A stretch of DNA of 64,000 nucleotides, from the NCBI RefSeq assembly GCF_036032445.1, contig NZ_CP107932.1:5334501-5398500 (forward strand), in the 5' to 3' direction. Below are positions 1 through 8,509 of the stretch, piece by piece. The notes beneath the pieces were generated by a model. It saw nothing but the letters and a program-made list of their open reading frames with translations, searched no databases and was not told where the DNA came from. Position numbers and translations under genes: made by a program. How positions within the stretch are numbered: position 1 is the first letter of the stretch; each line of letters starts with the position of its first letter. The DNA comes from Nocardia sp. NBC_00416. GTDB lineage: Bacteria; Actinomycetota; Actinomycetes; Mycobacteriales; Mycobacteriaceae.

Positions 1-219
1 AACGATCATCATGACGATCAGGCCCAGCTTGAGGGTCATAGGTCCCGGGAACAGCAGAATCAATGCGAAGAACGGGATGATCGGTCCGATGAAACGAATG
101 AGATAGCGCTCCATGGCCCCGTGGCCGACGAGGTCGCGGACTACCCACTCGTGCAACTCCGCGGGCAATTCGCGGCCCAGATCGTAGGCGATCCGTTGCT
201 TGAAGGTCGGCGTGTCCAT
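1..219 (-). CDS. DUF5313-type membrane protein, partial (3' end outside window)
   Basis: Reads from an ATG at 217-219 leftwards off the window edge, 73 codons visible. The protein starts with a short soluble part with the pattern MDTPTFKQRIAYDLGRELP, then a hydrophobic stretch from about residue 45 (LIRFIGPIIPFFALILLF). It is a clear paralogue of the next gene upstream (276-665): both have a QRI-Y--GR-LPAE---WV--DL-G-GA--RYL-R core before the first membrane segment. It is probably the last gene of the copper-type operon that starts near 3401. The function of DUF5313 proteins is unknown to me. The real C-terminus cannot be seen. Confidence 0.7.
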   Translation of the reverse strand, partial: MDTPTFKQRIAYDLGRELPAELHEWVVRDLVGHGAMERYLIRFIGPIIPFFALILLFPGPMTLKLGLIVMMIV

Positions 220-275
220 AGCTCCAGGCTATGCCCGTGTGATGGCGCTCACCAGGGTGAATTCGCGGCGATGCA

Positions 276-665
276 TCAGGCCCGGCCGTGGCGCTGCTCG
301 TAGGCGACGCGTTCGGTCTCGGCGCGCCGGCGGACGTCTATATCGGCCAGCGCCGGATCGAGCCCGTGCTTGACCAGCCGATTGCGCCGGAAAACGTAGG
401 TCAGCGCCACGGTGAAGTAGATCAGCGGCAACAGCAGCAGCGCCATCATCGACGCACCGATCCACAGCGGGCCCGGTACCAGGAGGAACAGCAGCAGCAC
501 CAGCACGATCGGCACCAGCATCCGGACCAGGTAACGCCTGGTCGCCCCGGAGCCGGTCAGATCGTCGAGCACCCAGTCGGAGTACTCGGCGGGCAGGGTC
601 CGGCCGCAGATGTACCCGATCCGCTGGAGAAGGTTCGGTGTTCGGGCCCCGGCACGCATGACCAC
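276..665 (-). CDS. DUF5313-type small membrane protein
   Basis: A 129-residue protein with an N-terminal soluble part (QRIGYICGRTLPAEYSDWVL) followed by two hydrophobic segments at about residues 48-65 and 67-90 (VLVLLLFLLVPGPLW and MMALLLLPLIYFTVALTYVF), then a basic, charged tail. This is the pattern of the actinobacterial DUF5313 family, of unknown function. Its start lies 3 bp after the copD stop, so it is very probably co-transcribed and possibly coupled with copD. The next gene (219 to beyond the left edge) is a paralogue, so this looks like a tandem duplication at the end of the operon. A role in copper handling is inferred from context only. Confidence 0.75.
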   Translation of the reverse strand: MVMRAGARTPNLLQRIGYICGRTLPAEYSDWVLDDLTGSGATRRYLVRMLVPIVLVLLLFLLVPGPLWIGASMMALLLLPLIYFTVALTYVFRRNRLVKHGLDPALADIDVRRRAETERVAYEQRHGRA

Positions 666-668
666 AGG

Positions 669-1595
669 TTATCCCGTGATGGCCAGCGATGCCGCCAGCC
701 CGAACACCACCGCCATCACCGACACCTCCACCACCGCCCGGCGCAGTGACGCCTCGGCCGGCATCCGGTGGGCGGCGGCCGGGGCAACCCAGCTCCGGCG
801 CCACCACCAGCCGAGCGCCAGCAGCACGACCAGCAGCACTGATTTGGCCAGCATGATCCGCCCGTAGCCGGTGGTGAAGAAAGGTGTGATCCCGCCCAGC
901 CGGACCAGCCCGTTGATCAGCCCGGTGAGCGCCACGGCCGCGATCATCGGCAAGGCCACCGCCGAATACCGGGGCAGGGTCTCGGCCCACCCACGGCGGC
1001 CGCGGACCACCAGCCCCAGCGCCAGCAGCAGCCCCAGCCAGGTCGATGCGGCCAGCGCATGCACCCCGGCCAGCGCCGAGCCGAGCGCCTGCTGCGACAT
1101 ATGCCCGGTGATAGGACGCAGGGTCACACAGACCGCGGCGAAAACGAGCACCAGATCCGGTGAGCGCCGCTGTGGCCGCCGGAAGGCGATCGCCGCGTAC
1201 ACGGTGATGGCGGCCGTGCCGAGCAGGATCGCCACGCCGATCTGTCCCGCGCTGATCCGCGCCAGATAAGTGCCGAAATCGGCGGGGCTCAACCCCGTGA
1301 CGCCGGACCCGACCACCTCGCCCGCGGCGCACACCAGTACCGCGAATTCGAGGCAGCACCAGAGTCCGGCGAGTACCGCCAGCATCCGCCACGGCACCTC
1401 GACCCGGTCGGCCAGCCGGGGCAGCGCGGCGAGGCCGAGTACGGCCGCACCCGCGATATCGGCGCCGAACCGCACCGTCGCGGCTGCCGGTACCGCACCG
1501 ACAGCCCAGGCCGACAGCACCCCGAGCAAGCCCGCCGGTATCACGAGTGCGAGCGCGACTCTTCCGTCGGTCCCGCTCGGGCCACCATTTCTCAC
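669..1595 (-). CDS. CopD-domain copper resistance membrane protein
   Basis: About 308 residues with eight or more predicted membrane segments. The second half matches the CopD domain: GHMSQQALGSALAGVHALAASTWLG holds the conserved small/His region (H in GHMS and VHAL), followed by LTGLINGLVRLGG, YGRIMLAKSVLLVVLLALGWWWRR. CopD proteins are thought to move copper across the membrane together with CopC. A longer reading frame opens at 1688, but the GTG at 1593-1595 overlaps the copC stop as GTGA and gives a protein that begins directly before the first membrane helix, so I prefer that start. It sits in an operon after ycnI and copC with coupled starts. Confidence 0.85.
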   Translation of the reverse strand: MRNGGPSGTDGRVALALVIPAGLLGVLSAWAVGAVPAAATVRFGADIAGAAVLGLAALPRLADRVEVPWRMLAVLAGLWCCLEFAVLVCAAGEVVGSGVTGLSPADFGTYLARISAGQIGVAILLGTAAITVYAAIAFRRPQRRSPDLVLVFAAVCVTLRPITGHMSQQALGSALAGVHALAASTWLGLLLALGLVVRGRRGWAETLPRYSAVALPMIAAVALTGLINGLVRLGGITPFFTTGYGRIMLAKSVLLVVLLALGWWWRRSWVAPAAAHRMPAEASLRRAVVEVSVMAVVFGLAASLAITG

Positions 1596-2146
1596 TTCTT
1601 GTTCTTGCCCTGGCCCAGGTTCGAACCGAACAGCGCGAACGCGAGACCGCCGCCGAACAGGACGATCGCGCCGACGATGTACACCCACACCGGGATACCG
1701 CCGCCCGATCCGCCGCCGGAGGCCTGCGCGTCGGCGGGCGGTCCCGGAATTCCGCTACCCGGGGTGCTCAGCGTGAAGCTGCGATCCCCGTCGACGACGT
1801 GGCCGTCGGCCGAGGTGACCCGGAAGGCCATCCGGTACTCCCCGACCGGACCGAGCGCGCCGACCTCGACACTGAGGTTCCTGCCGTCGACGACCGGCTC
1901 GCCCTTGGACCACAGGTTTCCGTCCGGGCCCACCACGGTCATGGCCGGGAAGCTCGGCTGCAGGGGTTCGTTGAAGGTGATGGTGGCACGCTGCGGCCCC
2001 ACCTGCACCGTCGCGCCCTCGGCCGGATCGCTGCCCACGACGGCGGAATGCGCGGCGGCCGGGCCGGCCGCCAGTCCGAGGGTCAGGAACAGCAGGGCGG
2101 AGGCCACCGTGACGCGGCGGCCCCACCGGGCGGCCGGGTGCCTCAT
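1592..2146 (-). CDS. copC: CopC-domain periplasmic copper-binding protein, membrane-anchored
   Basis: 184 residues. A signal peptide (about 1-32, ending AAGPAAA) is followed directly by His (AHSAVVGSDPAEGA), so the mature protein would begin with the N-terminal His that CopC proteins use as a Cu(II) ligand. Further CopC motifs are the ITFNEPLQP strand and the C-terminal SADGHVVDGDRSF, which supplies the second His and an Asp ligand. After a Gly/Pro-rich linker there is one C-terminal membrane helix (IPVWVYIVGAIVLFGGGLAFALF), so the domain is tethered outside the cell. The start overlaps the ycnI stop by 4 bp (ATGA) and the stop overlaps the copD start (GTGA), which indicates tight coupling. 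Confidence 0.9.
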   Translation of the reverse strand: MRHPAARWGRRVTVASALLFLTLGLAAGPAAAHSAVVGSDPAEGATVQVGPQRATITFNEPLQPSFPAMTVVGPDGNLWSKGEPVVDGRNLSVEVGALGPVGEYRMAFRVTSADGHVVDGDRSFTLSTPGSGIPGPPADAQASGGGSGGGIPVWVYIVGAIVLFGGGLAFALFGSNLGQGKNKK

Positions 2147-2796
2147 CGCCGGCTCCGGACCACGGCGCCCACCCCGGCGCCCAGGGCCAGCGCGCCCAGC
2201 GCCAGACCGAGACCACCGAGCCAGCGGGCTGTCGTATCGCCGGTCCCGTCGGCGGGTGCGGCCGCGGTCTCGCCGTCGTGGCCGCCATGGTCGGCCGCGT
2301 CGCCGGAGAGGGCGACCGCCGGCGCGGGATGCTCGACCGAATCGTGGTCGCCGGTTTCGTTCCAGCGCACGACCGTGCCGTCGCTGTAGGTCTGTTCGGC
2401 CGGGAAGCTGACCGAATCCGATTCGGGGAACGGTCCGAGCGATACCGCGAACCGCTGGAACTCACCCGGCCGGATACCGGGCGACCCCGGATTCGCGGTC
2501 CAGGTGACCGCGGTGACCTGATCCTTGTCGTCGCGGTCGATCTTCGCGGTCCAGCCGGGCACGGGTTCGGTGCGCGCGGTCGAGAAACCGGGCACGGTGA
2601 TCCGTACCGAGGTGGTGGCGGCGGTATCGGATTCGGTCGGCACGCTGAAGGTGGCGACCGCGCCGTGACCCGGCGTCGCGTCCGGGGCGGAGACCGAGAC
2701 GTGCGCGGCCGCGGTACCGGCTCCGGCCAATACGAATCCGGCGGCGAAGGTCGCGGTCAGGCCGCGCCGCAGGGTGGGGGAAAACCCGTGGGACAT
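2143..2796 (-). CDS. YcnI family (DUF1775) copper-binding protein
   Basis: 217 residues. The signal peptide ends at AAA and the mature protein begins HVSVSAPDATPG; an N-terminal His, a downstream Trp (PVPGWTAKI) and a Glu (PGEFQRF) match the copper site described for the YcnI/DUF1775 domain. The region at 40-145 is a fibronectin-like beta domain. A His/Asp-rich linker (SGDAADHGGHDGE) and a C-terminal membrane helix (WLGGLGLALGALALGAGVGAVV) anchor it. It is the second gene of the operon. The preceding gene's last 40 bp overlap its beginning in another frame, and its own stop overlaps copC as ATGA. Likely role: extracytoplasmic copper chaperone or buffer with CopC/CopD. Confidence 0.88.
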   Translation of the reverse strand: MSHGFSPTLRRGLTATFAAGFVLAGAGTAAAHVSVSAPDATPGHGAVATFSVPTESDTAATTSVRITVPGFSTARTEPVPGWTAKIDRDDKDQVTAVTWTANPGSPGIRPGEFQRFAVSLGPFPESDSVSFPAEQTYSDGTVVRWNETGDHDSVEHPAPAVALSGDAADHGGHDGETAAAPADGTGDTTARWLGGLGLALGALALGAGVGAVVRSRR

Positions 2797-3401
2797 GGGT
2801 TGGGTGCTTTCTCTCCGAAGGAAATGGTGACGTCGATATCGGCGCGCGCGGGCGGCGCGCGTGGACCCGACGCCCCGTTCGGAGCGCGGTGCGGGGCGGA
2901 CGCGGCGGTCGCGGCGACCCGGACCCGTGGGGTCGGGGGTGCCGGACGCGGCGGTGCGAGAAGCGCGCGCAACACCGACGACGCCGACCGGTACAGCCGC
3001 TCGGCCACGATGATCGCTATCGCGCAGACCGCGACGGCGAGCAGGTGGGCGGCGCCCATGGCGGCCGCCGGCAACGCGCCCGGCGCGCCGTCATCGACGG
3101 TGTGATGACCGGTGAGTCCGGAGAGTGCCCAGTGCCCGGCGAACTGGCCGATCGCCAGTGGGATCAGGACGCCGGACCCTCTGGCAGGGGGCCACCACAT
3201 CCGCCGGTGCCCGGCGTCGTCGGCCGCCGAACCGGCCGCAGCCCCGGCGACCAGCGCTGTCAGCAGCAGTAGCGCGGCTCCGGCGGACGAGGGATAACCC
3301 CCACCCGCGGCACCGTGCGCGGCGACGGCCAGCGCACCGGTCGTCGCGCCCACCAGACAACCCCGCAACCGTGCGGGAGTCGTACAGGTGCTGGCAGGCA
3401 T
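2757..3401 (-). CDS. Hypothetical membrane protein at the head of the copper operon
   Basis: 214 residues if the ATG at 3399-3401 is used; the open frame continues to 3830 but that part is antisense to the DUF6474 gene and looks non-coding. Four to five hydrophobic stretches are visible (about 11-30, 38-57, 76-90, 110-138), with a paired-His loop (GHWALSGLTGHHTVDDG, about 85-100) and a C-terminal basic and Pro-rich tail. I do not recognise the family. The last 40 bp overlap the 5' end of ycnI, so the two are probably coupled. Position and the His pair suggest a metal or haem-linked membrane protein, but this is inference from context only. Confidence 0.55.
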   Translation of the reverse strand: MPASTCTTPARLRGCLVGATTGALAVAAHGAAGGGYPSSAGAALLLLTALVAGAAAGSAADDAGHRRMWWPPARGSGVLIPLAIGQFAGHWALSGLTGHHTVDDGAPGALPAAAMGAAHLLAVAVCAIAIIVAERLYRSASSVLRALLAPPRPAPPTPRVRVAATAASAPHRAPNGASGPRAPPARADIDVTISFGEKAPNPCPTGFPPPCGAA

Positions 3402-3450
3402 CGAGCGCTTCCGGATTCGCCGACCCGGCCGGTTGCGGCCGGTCGGGGAG

Positions 3451-3468
3451 TGGACAGGGCAGTGTCCA
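3451..3468. promoter_or_regulatory. Inverted repeat upstream of the copper operon, candidate operator
   Basis: TGGACA-N6-TGTCCA, a perfect 6-bp inverted repeat, lies 50 bp before the ATG of the first gene (3401). The spacing is right for an operator near the promoter. It does not look like the CsoR-like site found at 38545-38560, so if it is an operator it belongs to another regulator. Confidence 0.35.
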
Positions 3469-3561
3469 TAGTTGTCGACCGGCCCGGAGCGCGCGCATCC
3501 GGGCCGGGGTTCGCGCCGGTCGGGAACTACGGCCCGGGATCGGCCGGCGCCCCGGTACCGG

Positions 3562-4206
3562 TCAGGCGACGCCGAGACGGGCGAGCACGTCCGCCTCGAT
3601 CCTGGACAGTTCTGTGGCGATCGACGCGTGCACCGAACGCCGTCGCGCGGCGGGCATCTGATCGGCGGTGCGGACGGCCGCGGTGAGGGCGTCGAGCCGG
3701 TTGCGGGCGTCGCTGACGAACTGCTGAGTGCCCTTGTCCTTGCCGGTGTTCCCGTTCGCGATCTTGTCCAGTGCGGCTTCGGTATTGCCGATACGGGCCT
3801 GCAACCGGCCGCCGTGTCCGGCGTAGTCACCGAGCTGGCTCACCCCGATACCGAGTTCCCTGGCCCGGCGCGCGTCGAGTTGCCCGCGCACCCAGGTCGC
3901 GCCGCGGTAGGCCAGCGGAGCGAGCACCGGAACCAGCACCCGCGCGACCCCGATGTACTTCTTGACCTGTCCGGGACCGAACGGATCCCGCTTCGCCCGG
4001 GCGGCGGTCTCGAGAGCGGCTTTCTCCTCGGCCTGCAGCGCGGCGACCTGCGCCTTGGCGACCTTGTCCTGGGAACGGGCTTGCGCGCGTTGATGTTTGC
4101 GATCGTTCTTCGCGCCGAGTTTGGCCTCGATCGCGGCCTTGTGCTTGAGAGCCTTGGCCTCGGCACGCCGACTCGGCCGCCGCTTGCGCTTGGTGAACAA
4201 CCCCAT
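3562..4206 (-). CDS. DUF6474 family protein
   Basis: 214 residues, highly basic and Ala/Lys/Arg-rich in the first 75 (MGLFTKRKRRPSRRAEAKALKHKAA), predicted coiled coil at about 15-75, then a hydrophobic patch (IGVARVLVPVLAPLAYRGA, 84-103) and a helical C-terminal half (VRGQLDARRARELGIGVSQLGDYAGHGG). This is the layout of the actinobacterial DUF6474 family; the function is unknown. It is transcribed alone on the minus strand, divergent from the nuclease gene at 4406; about 200 bp separate the two starts. The gene starts with a normal ATG. Confidence 0.8.
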   Translation of the reverse strand: MGLFTKRKRRPSRRAEAKALKHKAAIEAKLGAKNDRKHQRAQARSQDKVAKAQVAALQAEEKAALETAARAKRDPFGPGQVKKYIGVARVLVPVLAPLAYRGATWVRGQLDARRARELGIGVSQLGDYAGHGGRLQARIGNTEAALDKIANGNTGKDKGTQQFVSDARNRLDALTAAVRTADQMPAARRRSVHASIATELSRIEADVLARLGVA

Positions 4207-4405
4207 CGAAGGCCCTCCGTAATGCTGGTTCGCTACGGCGACACGACACGGAAAACCGCACCGTCCACCCGTGTCACACGGTTCGCCGACACCCTATCGG
4301 GTTCCCGGCCGAACAGGCGAGAGACTCTGCCCGGACCGGTGCGGCGGCCCCCGCTCCGGACCCTCGATTCGGTGGACTGTCGGGGTCGGGGACCATACTG
4401 CTTGC

Positions 4406-6157
4406 GTGCAACCGGGCAGTATCGACCGCGAAGATCCCTCCGACGCCGATCATGAGCGGCGGGAGTCTCCTGTACCCGCAGGGCGGTTCGCCGCCGGTGC
4501 GGACCGGCCCGCGTTCTTGGACGCACGCGGTCTGATCGGCTGTCGGCACCGGCTCGGGATGGACGCCGCGCATCCCGAACAGCTCGCCGAAGTACGCGAA
4601 GACGCGGGAGTTCAGCAGCGCCGGGCCGCCGCCCAGGCTCATCGGGAGCGAGTACGCGAGACCCTCGTCGCGGCGGACCCCGACGGCTGGGTCGTTATCG
4701 ACCCCGCCCTGTCCGCGAGCGCCCGCGCGGCCGCCACGATCAGCGCCTGCGAAGCGGGCGCTGCCCGGATCTGGGGTGGGCTGCTGCCGCAGGAACCGGA
4801 TACCGGCCGCCGGGGCGGCGCGGAGATCCTGCTGCGCGATGCGCGGGGCGGTTATATCCCGGTGATCGTGGTCAACCACAAGGTCACCGACCCCCGGAGA
4901 CCGGAGCCTGCCGAATTCCATCCGCTGACCTCGGATCTGTTCGCCTGGGAGCCGGTCCCCGACCGTGCCCGGAAACTGCGTCAGCAACCGCGTGACCAGC
5001 AGCGGCTCGCCCATGTGTACCGGATGCTGGAACGGCGGGGGCTGGCTCCGTCCAGTCCGGTCGGTGGGGTCATCGGCTTCCATTTCGACCGGATCCTGGT
5101 CCACGACCTGACCTCCGTGCTCGCCGATTACGACAGCCGTTTCGCGGATCGGATAGCGGTGGTCCGCGGCCAGGTGGAAACCGTTCCGTCCAAGGTCCCC
5201 GAATGCCGTCAGTGCATCTGGTGGAACCGTGGGGCCGAGGGCGGCTGCCAGGCCTGGTTGAACGAACACCGCGATGTGAGCGTGGTGGCGCCCGGTTCGC
5301 GCGCCGAGGTGTTGCGCGGGCACGGGGTCCGGACCATCGACGAACTGGCCGCCTGGTCGGGGCCCGAACCCGAGGACTGGCAGCACGGACCGTTCGAGGA
5401 GGCCGTGGTCACTGCCCGTGCCTGGCTCGTGGACGCGCCGCTGGTACGGCGGTTCGGTCAGGTGTGGGTGCGCCGGGCCGATGTCGAGGTGGATGTGGAC
5501 CTGGAGAGCTACCAGGAAGACGGCGCCTACCTGTGGGGGACGCTTCTCGACGGGGAGTACAAGGCCTTCGTCACCTGGGATCCACTGCCCACCGAGGACG
5601 AGGGCCGGTCCTTCGCCGAGTTCTGGACGTGGCTGATGGAGATCAGGGCGCAGACCGTGGCCGCCGGGCGGACCTTCGCCGCGTACTGCTATTCGCGTAG
5701 CGCCGAGGACAAATGGCTCTACGAATCGGCCCGCCGGTTCGCCGGTCGCCCCGGAGTGCCGACCGCGGCGCAGGTCACCGAATTCGTGGACTCCATCCAG
5801 TGGGTGGACATGTTCCAGGCGGTCACCGATCAGTTCATCTGCCCGAGCGGCAAAGGTCTCAAGAAGATCGCCCCCGTCGCCGGTTTCGCGTGGCGTGATC
5901 CCGAGGCCGGCGGGGAGGCGTCGATGAGCTGGTATCGGCGTGCGGTCGGCTACGACGACGATCCGGATCTCACCCAGCGCACCCGGTTGCTGGAGTACAA
6001 CGAGGACGATGTGCGGGCCACCGCCGTCCTGCGCGAATGGATGAATCCCAGGACGCCCCGGGAGCACTCCGCCGACCGCGAGGTTCCCGCACTCAGCGAT
6101 TTCGCCGCGGCGCCGGGAGCACCGACGGACCTGTGGACGAGTCCCGCACAGGCTTGA
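4406..6157 (+). CDS. TM0106-family RecB-like nuclease with C-terminal RNase H-like domain
   Basis: About 583 residues from the GTG at 4406. The N-terminal half carries the RecB-like nuclease layout: an early Cys (GLIGCRHRL), the Asp/Glu-Lys catalytic region (GGAEILLR ... YIPVIVVNHK), and a distal Cys cluster (ECRQCIWWNRGAEGGC) like the Fe-S cluster cysteines of Cas4/AddB-type nucleases. A helix-hairpin-helix-like stretch follows (LRGHGVRTIDELAAW). The C-terminal part resembles a DEDD exonuclease (DVEVDVDLESYQEDGAYLWG, then YNEDDVRATAVLREWM). A CATACT box 6 nt before the GTG makes a leaderless transcript likely; an upstream in-frame start at 4271 would have to cross this promoter. Role: DNA processing, not further defined. 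Confidence 0.82.
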   Translation: MQPGSIDREDPSDADHERRESPVPAGRFAAGADRPAFLDARGLIGCRHRLGMDAAHPEQLAEVREDAGVQQRRAAAQAHRERVRETLVAADPDGWVVIDPALSASARAAATISACEAGAARIWGGLLPQEPDTGRRGGAEILLRDARGGYIPVIVVNHKVTDPRRPEPAEFHPLTSDLFAWEPVPDRARKLRQQPRDQQRLAHVYRMLERRGLAPSSPVGGVIGFHFDRILVHDLTSVLADYDSRFADRIAVVRGQVETVPSKVPECRQCIWWNRGAEGGCQAWLNEHRDVSVVAPGSRAEVLRGHGVRTIDELAAWSGPEPEDWQHGPFEEAVVTARAWLVDAPLVRRFGQVWVRRADVEVDVDLESYQEDGAYLWGTLLDGEYKAFVTWDPLPTEDEGRSFAEFWTWLMEIRAQTVAAGRTFAAYCYSRSAEDKWLYESARRFAGRPGVPTAAQVTEFVDSIQWVDMFQAVTDQFICPSGKGLKKIAPVAGFAWRDPEAGGEASMSWYRRAVGYDDDPDLTQRTRLLEYNEDDVRATAVLREWMNPRTPREHSADREVPALSDFAAAPGAPTDLWTSPAQA

Positions 6158-6172
6158 TTACCATTGTTCAGC

Positions 6173-8131
6173 GTGACTGAGCACGTCGAACAACTCGAGT
6201 TCCAGGCCGAGACCCATCAGCTGCTCGAGCTGATGATCCACTCGGTCTACTCCAACAAAGACACGTTCCTGCGGGAGCTGATCTCGAACGCTTCCGACGC
6301 GCTGGACAAGCTACGGCTGGAGTCCTATCAGGACAAGGACCTGCACGTCGACACCGATGATCTGCACATCGAGCTGGAGGTCGACCAGGATCAGCGGATC
6401 CTCACCGTCCGGGACAACGGCATCGGCATGTCGCGCGCCGAAGTGGTGGACCTGATCGGAACCCTCGCCAAGTCCGGCACGGCCGAACTGCGCCGCAAAC
6501 TGAACGAGGCGAAATCCGACGCCGCGGCCGAAGAGCTGATCGGCCAGTTCGGTATCGGCTTCTACTCGACCTTCATGGTCGCCGACAAGGTCGTGCTCAC
6601 GACCCGCCGGGCGGGGGAGAACACCGGTACGCGCTGGGAATCGGAAGCCGGTTCGGGCACCTACCGGATCGAAACCCTCGACGAGGCCCCGCAGGGCAGC
6701 GCTGTCACGCTGCACCTGAAGCCGGCCGACGCCGAGGACCACCTCTTCGACTACACCCAGGAGCACAAGCTCCGCGAAATCGTCAAGAAGTACTCCGATT
6801 TCATCGCCTGGCCGATCCGGATGCAGGTCGAGCGGACGGTGACCGAGGGCGAGGGGGAGGAGAAAGAGGAGAAGACCGTCGTCGAGGAGCAGACCCTCAA
6901 CTCGATGAAGGCCCTCTGGACCCGCCCGCGCAGCGAGGTCTCCGAGGAGGAATACCAGGAGTTCTACAAGCACGTCAGCCACGCCTGGGACGAGCCGCTG
7001 GAGATAATCCCGCTCAAGGCCGAGGGCACGTTCGAATATCAGGCGCTGCTGTTCCTGCCCTCGCAGGCGCCGTTCGACCTGTTCACCCGCGAACACAAGC
7101 GGGGTGTCCAGCTCTACGTGAAACGCGTGTTCATCATGGACAACTGCGAAGAGCTGATGCCGGAGTACCTGCGTTTCGTCAAGGGTGTGGTGGACGCGCA
7201 GGACCTGTCGCTGAACGTCTCCCGCGAGATCCTGCAGCAGGACCGGCAGATCCAGATGATCCGCAAACGTCTGGTGAAGAAGGTGCTGAGCACCGTCAAG
7301 GATCTGCAGGGCGCCGAGGACCAGGCGAAATACCGTACTTTCTGGCAGGAATTCGGCCGGGTCCTCAAAGAGGGGCTGCTCTCCGACTTCGACAACCAGA
7401 AGACGCTGCTGGAAGTGTCGTCCTTCGCCTCCACCCACTCCGACACCGAGGCGACCACGCTGGCGCAATATGTGGAGCGGATGCCCGAGGGGCAGGACGG
7501 CATCTACTACATGACCGGGGAGTCCCGGGATCAGGTCGAAAGGTCGCCGCATCTGGAGGCATTCCGCGCCAAGGGCCGTGAGGTGCTGATCCTCACCGAT
7601 CCGGTCGACGAGATGTGGGTCGGTTCGGTGTCGGAGTTCGACGGCAAACCGTTCCAGTCGATCGCCAAGGGCGAGGTCGATCTGGAAACCGAGGAGGAGA
7701 AGAAGGAATCCGAGGCCCTGCGCGAACAGCAGGACAAGGATTTCGCCGAGGTGCTGACCTGGCTGGGCAAAACCCTCGAGGACAGCGTCAAGGAGGTCCG
7801 GCTCAGCTCCCGGTTGACCAGTTCGCCGGTATGCCTGGTGGGCGATGTTTTCGATATGACCCCGATGCTGGAACGGATGTACCGCGCCTCGGGTCAGGAG
7901 CTGCCGCAGTTCAAGCGCATTCTGGAACTCAACCCGGCCCATCCGCTGGTGACGGGTCTGCGCGACGCGTACGACACCCGCAAGGACGACGCCGACGCGG
8001 GTAAGGTTCCCGAGCTCACCGAGACCGCCGAACTCCTGTACGGCACCGCTGTGCTGGCCGAAGGTGGGGAACTGCAGGATCCGGCCAAATTCGCGCAGAT
8101 CCTCGCCGACCGGCTGACGCGGACCCTCTGA
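6173..8131 (+). CDS. htpG: Molecular chaperone HtpG (Hsp90 family)
   Basis: About 652 residues, usual length for actinobacterial HtpG. The N-terminal ATPase domain shows ELISNASDALDK (the Bergerat-fold Glu and Asn), DNGIGM, GTLAKSGT and GQFGIGFYS. The middle domain carries LNVSREILQQDRQI with the conserved catalytic Arg region, and the C-terminal dimerisation domain includes SSRLTSSPVCLVG and RILELNPAHPLV. The GTG at 6173 has a TACCAT box 8 nt upstream and is preferred to the TTG at 6164. A charged linker of about 15 residues (TEGEGEEKEEKTVVEE) is expanded between N and middle domains. A strong hairpin follows the stop. Confidence 0.95.
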   Translation: MTEHVEQLEFQAETHQLLELMIHSVYSNKDTFLRELISNASDALDKLRLESYQDKDLHVDTDDLHIELEVDQDQRILTVRDNGIGMSRAEVVDLIGTLAKSGTAELRRKLNEAKSDAAAEELIGQFGIGFYSTFMVADKVVLTTRRAGENTGTRWESEAGSGTYRIETLDEAPQGSAVTLHLKPADAEDHLFDYTQEHKLREIVKKYSDFIAWPIRMQVERTVTEGEGEEKEEKTVVEEQTLNSMKALWTRPRSEVSEEEYQEFYKHVSHAWDEPLEIIPLKAEGTFEYQALLFLPSQAPFDLFTREHKRGVQLYVKRVFIMDNCEELMPEYLRFVKGVVDAQDLSLNVSREILQQDRQIQMIRKRLVKKVLSTVKDLQGAEDQAKYRTFWQEFGRVLKEGLLSDFDNQKTLLEVSSFASTHSDTEATTLAQYVERMPEGQDGIYYMTGESRDQVERSPHLEAFRAKGREVLILTDPVDEMWVGSVSEFDGKPFQSIAKGEVDLETEEEKKESEALREQQDKDFAEVLTWLGKTLEDSVKEVRLSSRLTSSPVCLVGDVFDMTPMLERMYRASGQELPQFKRILELNPAHPLVTGLRDAYDTRKDDADAGKVPELTETAELLYGTAVLAEGGELQDPAKFAQILADRLTRTL

Positions 8132-8137
8132 CCGGGC

Positions 8138-8167
8138 CGGAGGCCGCGGCACGCCCCGCGGCCTCCG
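8138..8167 (+). terminator. Intrinsic-type terminator hairpin after htpG
   Basis: GGAGGCCGCGG and CCGCGGCCTCC form a perfect 11-bp stem (12 with the closing C-G pair) around a 6-nt loop, 7 nt after the htpG stop. There is no U-tract, as is common in actinobacteria. Confidence 0.75.
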
Positions 8168-8509
8168 CCCGTCTCGGCTCACTCGCGGTACCGCGCAACT
8201 CGAGTTGATGCGGCGCAGTATGGGCGGCCGGGCGATGGCCGAGCGCATCGAAGCCCTGCGCTCTTACCTGACCGAGCATTACCGGCCGGGCAACCCCGCT
8301 GACCACCACGGCCTATCTCGGGGTCGGCTACCAGTAACGGTTGTGCGGCGCCGGGGCGTACGGCGCGGGTCTGTCGGGTGCGTCATCCGAATCGATTCGT
8401 GCGCATGCGGTTTCGTCGGGGCGCTCACCTGCGGTTCGTAATAATTCAAGGAGTGTAGGCGATAGATCGTCCGGGATACGCGAATCGTGTTCCGGATAGG
8501 AGATCGAAC
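8168..8509. other. Intergenic region between htpG and the pentapeptide-repeat gene
   Basis: About 340 bp. A short plus-strand frame around 8205-8340 (MGGRAMAERIEALRSYLTEHY) has protein-like composition but no clear start and falls apart after about 35 codons; it could be a gene remnant. Near 8441-8509 the sequence is AT-richer (GTAATAATTCAAGG) and probably holds the promoter of the next gene, which has an AGGAG ribosome site at 8497-8501. Confidence 0.4.

Noticed and set aside
4274..6067. 597-codon minus-strand frame opposite the TM0106-type nuclease
   Set aside because: No recognisable domain; the plus-strand frame has nuclease and DEDD motifs.
6311..8248. 645-codon minus-strand frame opposite htpG
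   Set aside because: Mirror of the HtpG coding frame in high-GC DNA; no motif and no ribosome site.
8205..8441. 78-codon plus-strand frame after htpG
   Set aside because: First 35 codons look protein-like but the rest does not; no ribosome site. At most a remnant.
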